From Conyzicola nivalis (GTDB lineage Bacteria; Actinomycetota; Actinomycetes; Actinomycetales; Microbacteriaceae), in contig NZ_BMGB01000001.1 in assembly GCF_014639655.1 (NCBI RefSeq), positions 930,001 to 994,000 of the forward strand: DNA of 64,000 bases, in the 5' to 3' direction. The notes below the pieces were generated by a model. It ran no database searches and was not told the DNA's origin. It worked only from the letters and a program-made list of their open reading frames with translations. A program made the position numbers and the translations under genes. Positions 8,475 through 20,943 of this stretch are shown piece by piece. Each line of letters starts with the position of its first letter. Position 1 is the stretch's first letter.

Positions 8475-9717
8475 CGCCCAGGAAACGCCGGCGCTCGCCG
8501 ACGCCCCCGTCCAGGCCCCGCACACCGTGGTCCACGTGATCGCCACCCGCGACGAATACCTCGCCGCCGTCGAGAAGATCGCCGCCGGCCACGGCCCGAT
8601 CGCGATCGACGCCGAGCGGGCCAGCGGCTTCCGCTACTCGCAGCGCGCCTACCTCATCCAGATCTTCCGCCGCGGCGCGGGCACCTTCCTGTTCGACCCG
8701 CCGCCCATCGGCGACTTCAGCGAACTCAACGCCGCCATCGAAGACGAAGAGTGGATCCTGCACGCGGCGAGCCAAGACCTCACCTGCCTGCGCGAGATCG
8801 GGCTCAACCCGAAGCGCATCTACGACACCGAACTCGGCGCACGTCTCGCCGGCCTGCCCCGCGTCGGACTCGGCACGGTGGTCGAGGACCTGCTCGGCAT
8901 CCATCTCGCAAAGGAGCACTCGGCCGCCGACTGGTCGACCCGCCCCCTCCCCCAGGCCTGGCTCGTCTACGCCGCACTCGACGTGGAACTGCTCGTCGAC
9001 CTGCGCGAGAAGATGGGCGAGCTGCTCGAGGCCGACGGCAAGACCTTCATCGCCGACCAGGAGTTCGACTCGGTCGCGAAGCGCGACTTCACGATCGTCC
9101 GGGTCGAGCCGTGGCGCCGCCTGAGCGGGCTCGCCTCGATCCGCGGCCAGCGCGGACTCGCCGTGGCGCGTGAGCTGTGGGAGGCCCGCGACGCCTACGC
9201 ACGCGAGATCGACACGGCTCCGGGACGTTTGGTTCCGGATGCGGCCCTCACCGCGGCGGCGAAGGCACTCCCCGCGACCAAGCGCGATCTTTCCGCCATC
9301 AAGGAATTCACCGGCCGGGCGAGCCGCTCGCAGCTCGACCGCTGGTGGGCGGCGATCGAACGCGGAATGGCGACGACCGACCTTCCCGCCACCCGTGCCC
9401 CCGGCGAGTCCATCCCCGCCCCGCGCATCTGGAGCGACCGCAACCCCGAGGCCGACAAGCGCCTCAAGGCCGCCCGCGCATCCCTCACCGAACTGAGCGA
9501 GTTCTTCCACATCCCGCTCGAGAACCTGCTGACCCCCGACACACTGCGCCGGGTGGCGTGGGCTCCGCCCGCGGAGATCACGGTCGAGTCGATCAGCGCG
9601 GCGCTCGCGGAGCTCGGAGCGCGGCCCTGGCAGGTTGACGCAACCGCACAGAAGATCGTGGTTGCCTTTGTCGAAGCTAGCCAAACGATCGAGCAGGGCG
9701 ACGAACCCGCTTCGTAG
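8467..9717 (+). CDS. rnd: Ribonuclease D (3'-5' exoribonuclease with HRDC domain)
   Basis: A 416-aa exonuclease acting on the 3' ends of structured RNAs. The DEDD exonuclease domain covers about residues 20-200: 'IAIDAERASGFRYSQRAYL' has the first D-x-E pair, 'HAASQDLTCL' the second Asp, and 'YAALDVELLVDL' the Y-x3-D motif. An HRDC domain follows near 215-295 and a second helical domain to the end. The GTG start lies inside the end of DUF3000. Length is close to actinobacterial homologues, which are longer than the E. coli enzyme. Confidence 0.9.
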   Translation: MSSAQETPALADAPVQAPHTVVHVIATRDEYLAAVEKIAAGHGPIAIDAERASGFRYSQRAYLIQIFRRGAGTFLFDPPPIGDFSELNAAIEDEEWILHAASQDLTCLREIGLNPKRIYDTELGARLAGLPRVGLGTVVEDLLGIHLAKEHSAADWSTRPLPQAWLVYAALDVELLVDLREKMGELLEADGKTFIADQEFDSVAKRDFTIVRVEPWRRLSGLASIRGQRGLAVARELWEARDAYAREIDTAPGRLVPDAALTAAAKALPATKRDLSAIKEFTGRASRSQLDRWWAAIERGMATTDLPATRAPGESIPAPRIWSDRNPEADKRLKAARASLTELSEFFHIPLENLLTPDTLRRVAWAPPAEITVESISAALAELGARPWQVDATAQKIVVAFVEASQTIEQGDEPAS

Positions 9718-9791
9718 AAACAGTCAACGGATTCTCCGGCCAAAATGGGCCACCCTAGGATCGACAACACGCTCAAAGTGTTGGAGGCAAA

Positions 9792-10997
9792 GTGGCCGAG
9801 AAAGCTGAAGTTGTGTTCGTCGACGGGGTCCGTACCCCGTTCGGCCGAGCTGGTGAAAAGGGAATGTACTGGCAGACCCGTGCAGACGATCTGGTGGTGA
9901 AAGCCATGATCGGGCTGATGGAGAGAAACCCCACACTTCCCCCCGAGCGCGTCGACGACGTCGCCATCGCAGCGACGACACAGACCGGCGACCAGGGCCT
10001 CACCCTCGGACGCACCGCGGCCCTCCTGGCCGGCCTACCCAAGACGGTCCCCGGCTACGCGATCGACCGCATGTGTGCTGGCGCCATGACCAGCGTGACG
10101 ACCATCGCCGGCGCCATCGCTTTCGGCGCCTACGACGTGGGCATCGCGGGCGGGGTCGAGCACATGGGCCGTCACCCCATGGGGTTCGACGCCGATCCCA
10201 ACCCCCGGTTCCTGTCGGAGAAGCTCGTGAGCGCCGACGCCCTCAACATGGGAAACACCGCGGAGCGCATCCACGACCGGTTCCCGCAACTCACCAAAGA
10301 GCGTTCCGACCGCTTCGCGATGCGCAGTCAGCAGAAGGCGTTCGCCGCCTACGAGAACGGCAAGATGCAGCCCGATCTCATCCCCATCGCCACCCGCAAC
10401 GAGACGGGCTGGGGGCTCGCGACCCGCGACGAGACGCTGCGTCCCGAGACCACGATGGAGGGCCTTGCCGCCCTCAAGACGCCGTTCCGTCCGCACGGCC
10501 GCGTAACCGCCGGCAACTCGTCCGGTCTTAACGACGGCGCGACCGTGAGCATCATGGCGAGCGCGGACGCCGCGAAAGAGCTGGGCCTCACCGCCAAGAT
10601 GCGCATGGTGAGCTTCGCGTTCGCCGGTGTGGAGCCGGAGATCATGGGCATCGGTCCGGTCCCGTCGACCGAGAAGGCCCTCCGTAAGGCCGGGCTCACC
10701 ATCGACGACATCGGCCTGTTCGAACTGAACGAGGCCTTCGCCGTGCAGGTTCTCTCGCTGCTGGACCACTTCGGCATCGACGACGAAGACCCGAGGGTCA
10801 ACCAGTGGGGTGGCGCCATCGCCATCGGGCATCCCCTCGCGTCATCCGGCGTCCGCCTGATGATCCAGCTCGCGGCACAGTTCGCCGAACGACCCGACGT
10901 GCGCTACGGCCTCACCGCCATGTGTGTCGGACTCGGCCAGGGCGGCAGCGTCATCTGGGAGAACCCGCACTACACGGGCAAGAAGGGCAAGAAGTAA
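9792..10997 (+). CDS. fadA: Acetyl-CoA C-acyltransferase (thiolase)
   Basis: Beta-oxidation thiolase (401 aa) that cleaves 3-ketoacyl-CoA with CoA. The nucleophile is Cys95 in 'RMCAGAM'. The C-terminal catalytic blocks are 'NEAFAVQ', 'GGAIAIGHPLASSG' with the histidine, and 'MCVGLGQGG' with the second cysteine. The start is GTG after the RBS TTGGAGG. The TAA stop overlaps the ATG of the hydratase/dehydrogenase gene (TAATG), so the two products are made together as in FadA-FadB complexes. Family members of this type prefer medium and long chains. Confidence 0.93.
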   Translation: MAEKAEVVFVDGVRTPFGRAGEKGMYWQTRADDLVVKAMIGLMERNPTLPPERVDDVAIAATTQTGDQGLTLGRTAALLAGLPKTVPGYAIDRMCAGAMTSVTTIAGAIAFGAYDVGIAGGVEHMGRHPMGFDADPNPRFLSEKLVSADALNMGNTAERIHDRFPQLTKERSDRFAMRSQQKAFAAYENGKMQPDLIPIATRNETGWGLATRDETLRPETTMEGLAALKTPFRPHGRVTAGNSSGLNDGATVSIMASADAAKELGLTAKMRMVSFAFAGVEPEIMGIGPVPSTEKALRKAGLTIDDIGLFELNEAFAVQVLSLLDHFGIDDEDPRVNQWGGAIAIGHPLASSGVRLMIQLAAQFAERPDVRYGLTAMCVGLGQGGSVIWENPHYTGKKGKK

Positions 10998-13135
10998 TGG
11001 CCTACGAATTCACCGCCGCCGACTTCGACGACCTGAAGGCGATCTCCGGCGACGAGGTCGTCACGCACTCCTACGTGCGCGACGTCCCCCTCTCCGGCGG
11101 CAAGACCCTCGCCCTCATCACCCTCGACAACGGACGCGACCACACCCGCCCGAACACCCTCGGGCCGGTCACGCTGCTCGAGCTCGCGGGCGTGCTCGAC
11201 GAGCAGCGGGCGCGCGCGTCGCGTGGCGAGATCGCCGGCGTCGCCGTCACCGGCAAGCCGTTCATCCTCGCCGCGGGAGCCGACCTGTCGAAGGTCAGCG
11301 ACATCCCCAGCCGCGCGGTCGCCAAGCAACTTGCGCAGCTCGGCCACTGGACCCTCGGCAAGCTGAGCGAACTCGGCGTACCGAGCTTCGTCTTCATCAA
11401 CGGTCTAGCCCTCGGCGGCGGTGTCGAGATCCCCCTCAACGCCGACTACCGCACGATCGACCGCTCGATGCCGGCCCTCGCACTCCCCGAGGTCTTCCTC
11501 GGCATCATCCCCGGCTGGGGAGGCGCGTGGCTTCTCCCCAACCTCATCGGCATCGAGAACGCCCTCAAGGTCGTCGTCGAGAACCCGCTGAAGAACAACC
11601 GCACCCTCAAGGGCCAGGAGGCCTTCGACCTCGGCATCGCCGACGCGATCTTCAACCCGGCGACCTTCCTCGAAGACTCCATCGCATGGGCCGACGGGGT
11701 GATCTCGGGACGCATCAGGGTGAAGCGCCCGAACGAACCGGGCAAACTCGAGCGCGCCGTCAAGTGGGACATCGCGATCGGCATCGCCGAGAAGATGCTC
11801 AAGAGCCGCATCGGCGAGGTCGCGCAGTCGCCGTACAAGGCCCTCGAACTGCTCAAGGCGGCGAAGAACACCGACAAGCACACGGGGTTCCGCGCCGAAG
11901 ACGAGGCGCTCGCCGAGCTCATCAGCGGCGACCAGTTCCAGGCCAGCATCTACGCGTTCAACCTCGTGCAGAAGCGCGCGAAGAAGCCGGCCGGCGCGCC
12001 GGACAAGGCGATCGCCCGCAAGGTGACGAAGGTCGGCATCATCGGCGCCGGGCTCATGGCGAGCCAGTTCGCCCTGCTGTTCGTGCGCCGCCTGCAGGTT
12101 CCCGTGGTGATCACCGACCTCGACCAGGGCCGGGTCGACAAGGGCGTCGCGGGCATCCGCTCGGAGATCGACGCGCTGCTCGCCAAGGGCCGCATCTCCC
12201 CCGACGAGTCCAACCGGCTCAAGGCGCTCGTCACCGGGACCACCGACAAGGCGGACTTCGCCGACTGCGACTGGGTGATCGAGGCCATCTTCGAGGAACT
12301 CGCGGCGAAGCAGGACGTGTTCGAGGAGATCGAGAAATACGTCTCCCCCGAGGCCATTCTCGCGACCAACACCTCGTCGCTCTCTGTGGAGCAGATCGGC
12401 GCCAAGCTGGCGCATCCGGAGCGCCTCGTCGGGTTCCACTTCTTCAACCCCGTCGCGGTGATGCCGCTCATCGAGGTCGTGAAGACCCCCGCGACCAACG
12501 ACGAGTCGCTCTCGACCGCCATGGTGACCGCCGCCAAGCTGCGCAAGAACGCCGTCATCACGAAGAACACTCCGGGGTTCGTGGTGAACCGCATCCTCGC
12601 CAAGGTGCTCGGCGAGGCTATGCACGCCGTCGACACCGGCACGCCGTTCGAGGTCGTCGAACAGTCGACCAAGCCGTTCGGCCTCCCGATGACACCGTTC
12701 GAACTGCTCGAGCTCGTCGGGCTGAAGGTCGGGGCGCACGTGCTCGACACCCACCACGCCGCGTTCCCCGACCGGTTCTTCGAGAGCGCCAACCTGCACC
12801 GCCTGGCGGAACTCGGGCACATCTTCGAGCGCGACGCCAAGGGGAAGATCAAGGGCATCGACAAGAAGGCCCTCGACATCGTCAAGGGCGGCACCTCGCC
12901 GATGACGGCGCAGCAGCTGCAGACACGGATCGAAGACGGCCTCGCCGACGAGATCCACCGCATGCTCGAGGACGACGTGGTCGCGGCCGCCGAGGACATC
13001 GACCTCTGCCTCATTCTCGGCGCGGGCTACCCGTTCCAGATGGGCGGGGCGACACCGTATCTCGACCGCGTCGGCGCCTCGGAGCGGGTGTTCGGCGGCA
13101 CCTTCCACACCCCGCCGATCCGCGGGGTGGCGTAG
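10997..13135 (+). CDS. fadB: Bifunctional enoyl-CoA hydratase / 3-hydroxyacyl-CoA dehydrogenase
   Basis: Multifunctional beta-oxidation protein of 712 aa. Residues 1-200 are a crotonase domain, with 'LALGGGVEIPLNADYRT' and 'LPEVFLGIIPGWGG' holding the two catalytic acidic positions. A linker leads to an NAD-binding dehydrogenase domain ('VGIIGAGLMASQFALL') with the catalytic histidine in 'GFHFFNP', then the helical C-terminal domain. The ATG overlaps the thiolase stop. Longer frames upstream only read through the thiolase gene. With fadA it forms a complete cycle except for the acyl-CoA dehydrogenase and ligase steps. Confidence 0.95.
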   Translation: MAYEFTAADFDDLKAISGDEVVTHSYVRDVPLSGGKTLALITLDNGRDHTRPNTLGPVTLLELAGVLDEQRARASRGEIAGVAVTGKPFILAAGADLSKVSDIPSRAVAKQLAQLGHWTLGKLSELGVPSFVFINGLALGGGVEIPLNADYRTIDRSMPALALPEVFLGIIPGWGGAWLLPNLIGIENALKVVVENPLKNNRTLKGQEAFDLGIADAIFNPATFLEDSIAWADGVISGRIRVKRPNEPGKLERAVKWDIAIGIAEKMLKSRIGEVAQSPYKALELLKAAKNTDKHTGFRAEDEALAELISGDQFQASIYAFNLVQKRAKKPAGAPDKAIARKVTKVGIIGAGLMASQFALLFVRRLQVPVVITDLDQGRVDKGVAGIRSEIDALLAKGRISPDESNRLKALVTGTTDKADFADCDWVIEAIFEELAAKQDVFEEIEKYVSPEAILATNTSSLSVEQIGAKLAHPERLVGFHFFNPVAVMPLIEVVKTPATNDESLSTAMVTAAKLRKNAVITKNTPGFVVNRILAKVLGEAMHAVDTGTPFEVVEQSTKPFGLPMTPFELLELVGLKVGAHVLDTHHAAFPDRFFESANLHRLAELGHIFERDAKGKIKGIDKKALDIVKGGTSPMTAQQLQTRIEDGLADEIHRMLEDDVVAAAEDIDLCLILGAGYPFQMGGATPYLDRVGASERVFGGTFHTPPIRGVA

Positions 13136-13146
13136 CCCGTAGACGC

Positions 13147-13208
13147 GGAGTGAGCCTGTCGAAATCCACCCTTCGCTCGCGACGGGACGATCTCGGCAGG
13201 CTCACTCC
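13147..13208. repeat. REP-like inverted repeat between convergent genes
   Basis: GGAGTGAGCCTG at 13147-13158 is complementary to CAGGCTCACTCC at 13197-13208, with a 38-nt loop. The core 'GAGCCTGTCGAAA' resembles the 'CTTGTCGAA' palindromic repeats that are scattered through many bacterial genomes. It lies between the stops of fadB and the aldo/keto reductase and may act as a bidirectional terminator. Confidence 0.6.
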
Positions 13209-13220
13209 ACGTGGGGTGGG

Positions 13221-14194
<974 letters not shown>

Positions 14195-14198
<4 letters not shown>

Positions 14199-14581
14199 GA
14201 ACGTCCTGCTTTCATCGTTTCGTAGGTGGTGATCTTGTAGTCGATGGCCGTGAGGCTCTGCGTGATCGTCTCCAGTTGGGCCGCGACAGAGATGCGGTGC
14301 AAAACCAGCAGGTCGTGTCTCGCCTCGACCGTCTCGTCGCCCCGGCGAACGAGCTCGACGTACTCGAGCATGCGCGCGATGGGCATCGACGTCGATCGCA
14401 GTCTGGTGAGGAAGACGATCCAGTTCACGTCGGACTGCGTGTACCTGCGGTGTTGGGACGACGCCCTGTCGACCGCGCGCAGCATGAGGCCGGCGCGCTC
14501 GTAGTAGCGCAGGGTGTGGGCGGTGAGGCCCGTCGCCTCGGCGACCTCGGAGATGGACAGCAGTTCCTCGGTCATCGACAT
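14195..14581 (-). CDS. MerR family transcriptional regulator
   Basis: A 128-aa regulator with the MerR winged-helix N-terminus: '[26 protein letters not shown]' spans residues 6-31 and is followed by '[20 protein letters not shown]'. A dimerisation helix fills the C-terminus. There is no cysteine, so it is not a metal sensor of the classical type. The ATG at 14581 would be leaderless from the promoter directly upstream; a second ATG at 14575 is possible. It probably autoregulates and controls the downstream reductase in response to an organic inducer. Confidence 0.92.
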
Positions 14582-14587
14582 GACTAC

Positions 14588-14618
14588 AGGCTAGAACTTA
14601 GAGCGCGCTCTAAGTCAA
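14588..14618 (-). promoter_or_regulatory. MerR-type promoter with 19-bp spacer and palindromic operator
   Basis: On the minus strand, TTGACT (14618-14613) and TAGCCT (14593-14588) are separated by exactly 19 bases. The spacer carries the 20-bp perfect palindrome ACTTAGAGCGCGCTCTAAGT (14596-14615). An overlong spacer with the operator between -35 and -10 is the hallmark of promoters that MerR proteins activate by untwisting DNA. The -10 is 6 nt from the ATG, so the mRNA is probably leaderless. Confidence 0.85.
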
Positions 14619-14639
14619 GCGCGCGAGCGAACGTGTCGG

Positions 14640-15239
14640 TCAGCCGACCGGAGCGCGGGTCGCGGCGACAGCGTAGGTGACCTCGACGGCCAATGGGTCG
14701 CGGGTGCAACCGTTCTCCGTCGCCGCGCCGGTGACCGTGTCGGAGTAGGTGATGGTGCCCGTGAGCGTGGCCGCGGTCGTCACGCCGTCGCCCTCGGAGG
14801 TCTCCCCCAGGGTCAGCGACGCGGTCTGCTCGTAGGCGAAACCGTCCACCACGAGAACACCCCCGGTGGCGGCGTTCATGCAGTCGAGGCTGCCGGTGAA
14901 CCCGTAGTCGAAGCCGCCGTCGGTCTGGGTGAGTGCGGTCTCCTCGCGGTCCTCGAGCGTGGCGCCGCTCGACACGGTGCCGTCGCAAAGCGCGGCGCCG
15001 CAGTCGTCGCGCTCGACCAGCACGTAACGAACAGAGGTGGCACCGACGGCGCGGGTCGCGTTCGTGGGGTCGTTGCTCGCCGTCACGGTGCGGGTGACCA
15101 CCCATTCGCCGGAGATGTCGGCCTGCGGCGTCGTGACGGTCGCCGTGTCATCCGGCTGCGAAGCGCCCGCCGTGCAGCCGCTCAAGACGACCAGGGCGGC
15201 CGAGGCGAGCAGAAAGGCGACGACGCGGCGGGAGGGCAT
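14640..15239 (-). CDS. Putative lipoprotein of unknown function
   Basis: A 199-aa secreted lipoprotein. The start at 15239 gives a clean lipoprotein signal: MPSRR, a hydrophobic stretch, and the lipobox VLSGC with Cys at 23. After a Thr/Asp-rich linker comes a beta-rich domain with 'WVVTRTVTASNDP' and 'TYSDTVTGAATENGC'. Four more cysteines in the mature part (in 'DCGAALCDG', 'SLDCMN' and 'NGCTRDP') could make two disulfides. I do not recognise a named family. The open frame reaches 15407, but that part overlaps dxs and lacks a signal peptide. Confidence 0.7.
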   Translation of the reverse strand: MPSRRVVAFLLASAALVVLSGCTAGASQPDDTATVTTPQADISGEWVVTRTVTASNDPTNATRAVGATSVRYVLVERDDCGAALCDGTVSSGATLEDREETALTQTDGGFDYGFTGSLDCMNAATGGVLVVDGFAYEQTASLTLGETSEGDGVTTAATLTGTITYSDTVTGAATENGCTRDPLAVEVTYAVAATRAPVG

Positions 15240-15276
15240 CAGAGAATCATCCCAGCTACCGCTGCAGCGGCCAAAC

Positions 15277-17223
15277 TCAGCTCGGCTCCTGGCGCAGGCG
15301 GACGTCGACCTCGGATTCGTGCGGCAACGGCCGGGCGATGGGGATCTTGCTGCCGAGCACCTGCGACACGAGATCGCGGGCGATGTCCTGCGGAGTGAGG
15401 CCGACACGGGCGAGGATCTGATCGCGGGTGCCGTGGTCGAGGAACTCGTCGGGCAGGCCGAGCTCGGTGACCGCGGTGTCGACCCCGGCCGCGCGCAGGT
15501 CCTGCCGGATGCGCGTGCCGATGCCGGCGACGCGCACGCCGTCTTCGATCGACACGACGATGCGGTGCTCGGCGGCGAAGTCGACGACGCTCGCGGGAAC
15601 CGGCACGACCCAGCGCGGGTCGATCACGGTGGCACCGATGCCCTGCGCGGCGAGCCGCTCGGCGACCTGCAGACCGATCTTCGCCATCGGGCCGACGGTG
15701 ATGATGAGCACGTCCTTGTCGTCGGACTCGCGCAGCACGTCCACGCCGTCGGCGGTGCGGCGTTCGGCATCGAACTCCGTGCCCACGTCGCCCTTGGAGA
15801 AGCGCACCACTGTCGGGCCGTCGTCGACGGCCACGGCCTCGCGCAGCTCTTCGCGCAGGCGCACGGCGTCGCGTGGCGCGGCGATGCGGATGTTGGGGAT
15901 GACCTGCAGCAGGGCGAGGTCCCACATGCCGTGGTGGCTGGGGCCGTCGGGGCCGGTTACGCCCGCGCGGTCGAGCACGAAGGTCACGCCCGCCTTGTGC
16001 AGGCCGACATCCATAAGCACCTGGTCGAAGGCGCGGTTGACGAACGTCGCGTACATCGCGACGACGGGGTGCAGCCCGCCGAACGCGAGGCCGGCAGCCG
16101 AGGTCACGGCGTGCTGCTCGGCGATGCCGACGTCGAGAACCCGGGAGGGGAAGCGCTCGGCGAACTTGTGCAGGCCCGTCGGACGCAGCATCGCGGCGGT
16201 GATGCCGACGATCTTCGGGTTCTCGGCGGCGATGTCGACGATCTCGTTCGAGAACACACTCGTCCACGACGGTTTGCTCGTCGCCTCGATGGGCTCGCCG
16301 GTCTCGGGGTCGATCTGCCCGACGGCGTGGAACTGGTCGGCGGTGTCGGCCAGGGCGGGCTGGTAGCCGCGGCCCTTCTCGGTGATCGCGTGCACGATGA
16401 CGGGGGCGCCGTAGTTCTTCGCCTGCTGCAACGCGGCCTGCATGGCGACGAGGTCGTGGCCGTGGATCGGGCCGATGTACTTGATGTCGAGGTTCGAGTA
16501 GAGGGCCTCGTTGTTGGTGAAGCGGCTGAGGAAGCCGTGGGTGCCGCCGCGGATGCCACGGTAGAGCGCACGCCCCGGGTGGCCGAACTTGCCGAAGAGC
16601 TGTTCGCTCGTCCGGTGCAGCTGGCGGTAGGAGCTCCGGGTACGCACGTCGTTGAGGAAGTGCGCCATGCCGCCGATGGTGGGCGCGTAGGAGCGGCCGT
16701 TGTCGTTGACCACGATCACTAGGTTGCGCGAGTTGTCGTCGCTGATGTTGTTCAGCGCCTCCCACGTCATTCCGCCGGTGAGCGAGCCGTCGCCGACCAC
16801 CGCGACGACGTGACGGTCGGCCTGACCGGTCATGGTGAACGCCCGGGAGATGCCGTCGGCCCACGAGAGCGAGCTAGACGCGTGCGAACTCTCGACGATG
16901 TCGTGCGGGGATTCCGAACGCTGCGGGTAACCGGCGAGCCCGCCCTCGAGACGGAGCTTGCTGAAGTCCTGGCGACCGGTCAGCAGCTTGTGCACGTAGG
17001 TCTGGTGGCCGGTGTCGAACACGATCGCGTCACGTGGGGAGTCGAACACCCGGTGGATGGCGAGCGTGAGCTCGACCACACCGAGGTTCGGCCCGAGGTG
17101 ACCGCCCGTCTTCGACACCTCCGTGACGAGGAACTGGCGGATCTCAGCGGCTAAATCGACGAGTTCGCCCGGTGACAACGCATCGAGGTCACGGGGACCT
17201 GTGATCTTCTCCAGCAAACTCAT
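15277..17223 (-). CDS. dxs: 1-deoxy-D-xylulose-5-phosphate synthase
   Basis: First enzyme of the MEP isoprenoid pathway: condenses pyruvate and glyceraldehyde 3-phosphate using thiamine diphosphate. The protein is 648 aa. Seen in order: 'TGGHLGPNLGVVELT' and 'DTGHQTYVHK' at the N-terminus, 'VVAVVGDGSLTGG' with the ThDP-binding GDG motif, and 'DVGIAEQHAV' with the catalytic glutamate, then the transketolase C-terminal domain. It lies 9 bases after aconitase on the same strand, a common actinobacterial neighbour. Confidence 0.97.
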   Translation of the reverse strand: MSLLEKITGPRDLDALSPGELVDLAAEIRQFLVTEVSKTGGHLGPNLGVVELTLAIHRVFDSPRDAIVFDTGHQTYVHKLLTGRQDFSKLRLEGGLAGYPQRSESPHDIVESSHASSSLSWADGISRAFTMTGQADRHVVAVVGDGSLTGGMTWEALNNISDDNSRNLVIVVNDNGRSYAPTIGGMAHFLNDVRTRSSYRQLHRTSEQLFGKFGHPGRALYRGIRGGTHGFLSRFTNNEALYSNLDIKYIGPIHGHDLVAMQAALQQAKNYGAPVIVHAITEKGRGYQPALADTADQFHAVGQIDPETGEPIEATSKPSWTSVFSNEIVDIAAENPKIVGITAAMLRPTGLHKFAERFPSRVLDVGIAEQHAVTSAAGLAFGGLHPVVAMYATFVNRAFDQVLMDVGLHKAGVTFVLDRAGVTGPDGPSHHGMWDLALLQVIPNIRIAAPRDAVRLREELREAVAVDDGPTVVRFSKGDVGTEFDAERRTADGVDVLRESDDKDVLIITVGPMAKIGLQVAERLAAQGIGATVIDPRWVVPVPASVVDFAAEHRIVVSIEDGVRVAGIGTRIRQDLRAAGVDTAVTELGLPDEFLDHGTRDQILARVGLTPQDIARDLVSQVLGSKIPIARPLPHESEVDVRLRQEPS

Positions 17224-17232
17224 CCTGCGAGC

Positions 17233-20061
<2,829 letters not shown>

Positions 20062-20188
20062 AGTGTCGTCTCCCTTGCTGACCTGGCTCCATCCTCACAG
20101 GTACGCCCGACGGCGTGCCAGCAAGGCAAGCCTAAGCCTGCGGCACACGGGTTTTCAGCACTCGTGAGGGTGATCTCGAACCAGTATA

Positions 20189-20206
20189 TATCTCGACGTC
20201 GAGATA
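20189..20206 (-). promoter_or_regulatory. 18-bp perfect palindrome upstream of acnA
   Basis: TATCTCGACGTCGAGATA, self-complementary over all 18 bases, lies between the DUF3159 stop and the acnA start. Such AT-ended palindromes are typical MarR-type operators. In Streptomyces the MarR protein TamR controls aconitase; whether this is a TamR-like site is an inference that I cannot check here. Confidence 0.6.
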
Positions 20207-20209
20207 CTT

Positions 20210-20941
20210 TTACCCGTGGACACCGGGGCCGGATGCGGCGGCGGCGCCCTTGGCGTACACCGCACGCACGAGCAGCCAGGTCACCCACAGCGTCGCGGCG
20301 TAGAGCGGAAGGCCCATGATGAGCTTCGCGCCGCCCAACAGCTGCGTCTGGTCGGCGTAGTAGAGGGGAACCTGTACGGCGAGCCGAGCGGCGAACATGC
20401 ACGTCCACAGAACGGTGGTCACAAAGGCGATGCGGTACTTGGCCTTGTCCGCGCGCCACGCGGTGCCCTCGCCGCGCAACAGCCCGACGATGATGCCGAT
20501 GACGGGCCAGCGCGCCAGCAGCGACACCAGCAGGCCGACCACGTAGGCACCGTTGAGCCAGAAGCCGAGCACGAAGTTCTCTTTCGCATCGCCGGAGAAG
20601 ATGGCGAGTGCTGCGGAGACCGCGATTCCGAGCAGGCCGACGAGCGCCGGTACCACCGGGGTGCGGGTGACGAGGCGCACCAGCACGAAGAGCACCGCGA
20701 TGGCCGCCGGGATCAGCACCGACGGCAGGGTCTCCTGGGTGATCGCGTAGACGACGACGAAGACGAACCCGGGCAGCAGGGATTCGACGATGCCGCGCAC
20801 ACCGCCCATGGCGCCGAGCAGGGCACCCGCCGTCGGGGTCTCCCCCGGAGCTACCTTGCCGAAGCCCGAGTTCTGCGCGGCGGCCGACAGCGCGTCGGCG
20901 AGCGACGGCGGAGTCGGCGAGTCGCCCCGATCGTGAGACAT
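20210..20941 (-). CDS. DUF3159 family membrane protein
   Basis: A 243-aa integral membrane protein of unknown function with about six hydrophobic helices after a polar N-terminus of 45 residues. The family landmarks 'GGVRGIVESLLPGFVFVVVYA' and 'YRIAFVTTVLWTCMFAARLAVQVPLYY' are present. It starts 2 bases after the DUF3710 stop, within the run dut, DUF3710, DUF3159. The same order precedes aconitase or Trk genes in other actinobacteria as I recall. No catalytic motif is visible. Confidence 0.9.
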   Translation of the reverse strand: MSHDRGDSPTPPSLADALSAAAQNSGFGKVAPGETPTAGALLGAMGGVRGIVESLLPGFVFVVVYAITQETLPSVLIPAAIAVLFVLVRLVTRTPVVPALVGLLGIAVSAALAIFSGDAKENFVLGFWLNGAYVVGLLVSLLARWPVIGIIVGLLRGEGTAWRADKAKYRIAFVTTVLWTCMFAARLAVQVPLYYADQTQLLGGAKLIMGLPLYAATLWVTWLLVRAVYAKGAAAASGPGVHG

Positions 20942-20943
20942 TG

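Noticed and set aside
20095-20140. Possible iron-regulator (DtxR/IdeR) box TTAGGCTTGCCT upstream of acnA
   Set aside because: Only the first half matches the 19-bp consensus; the second half is poor. Kept out of the feature list.
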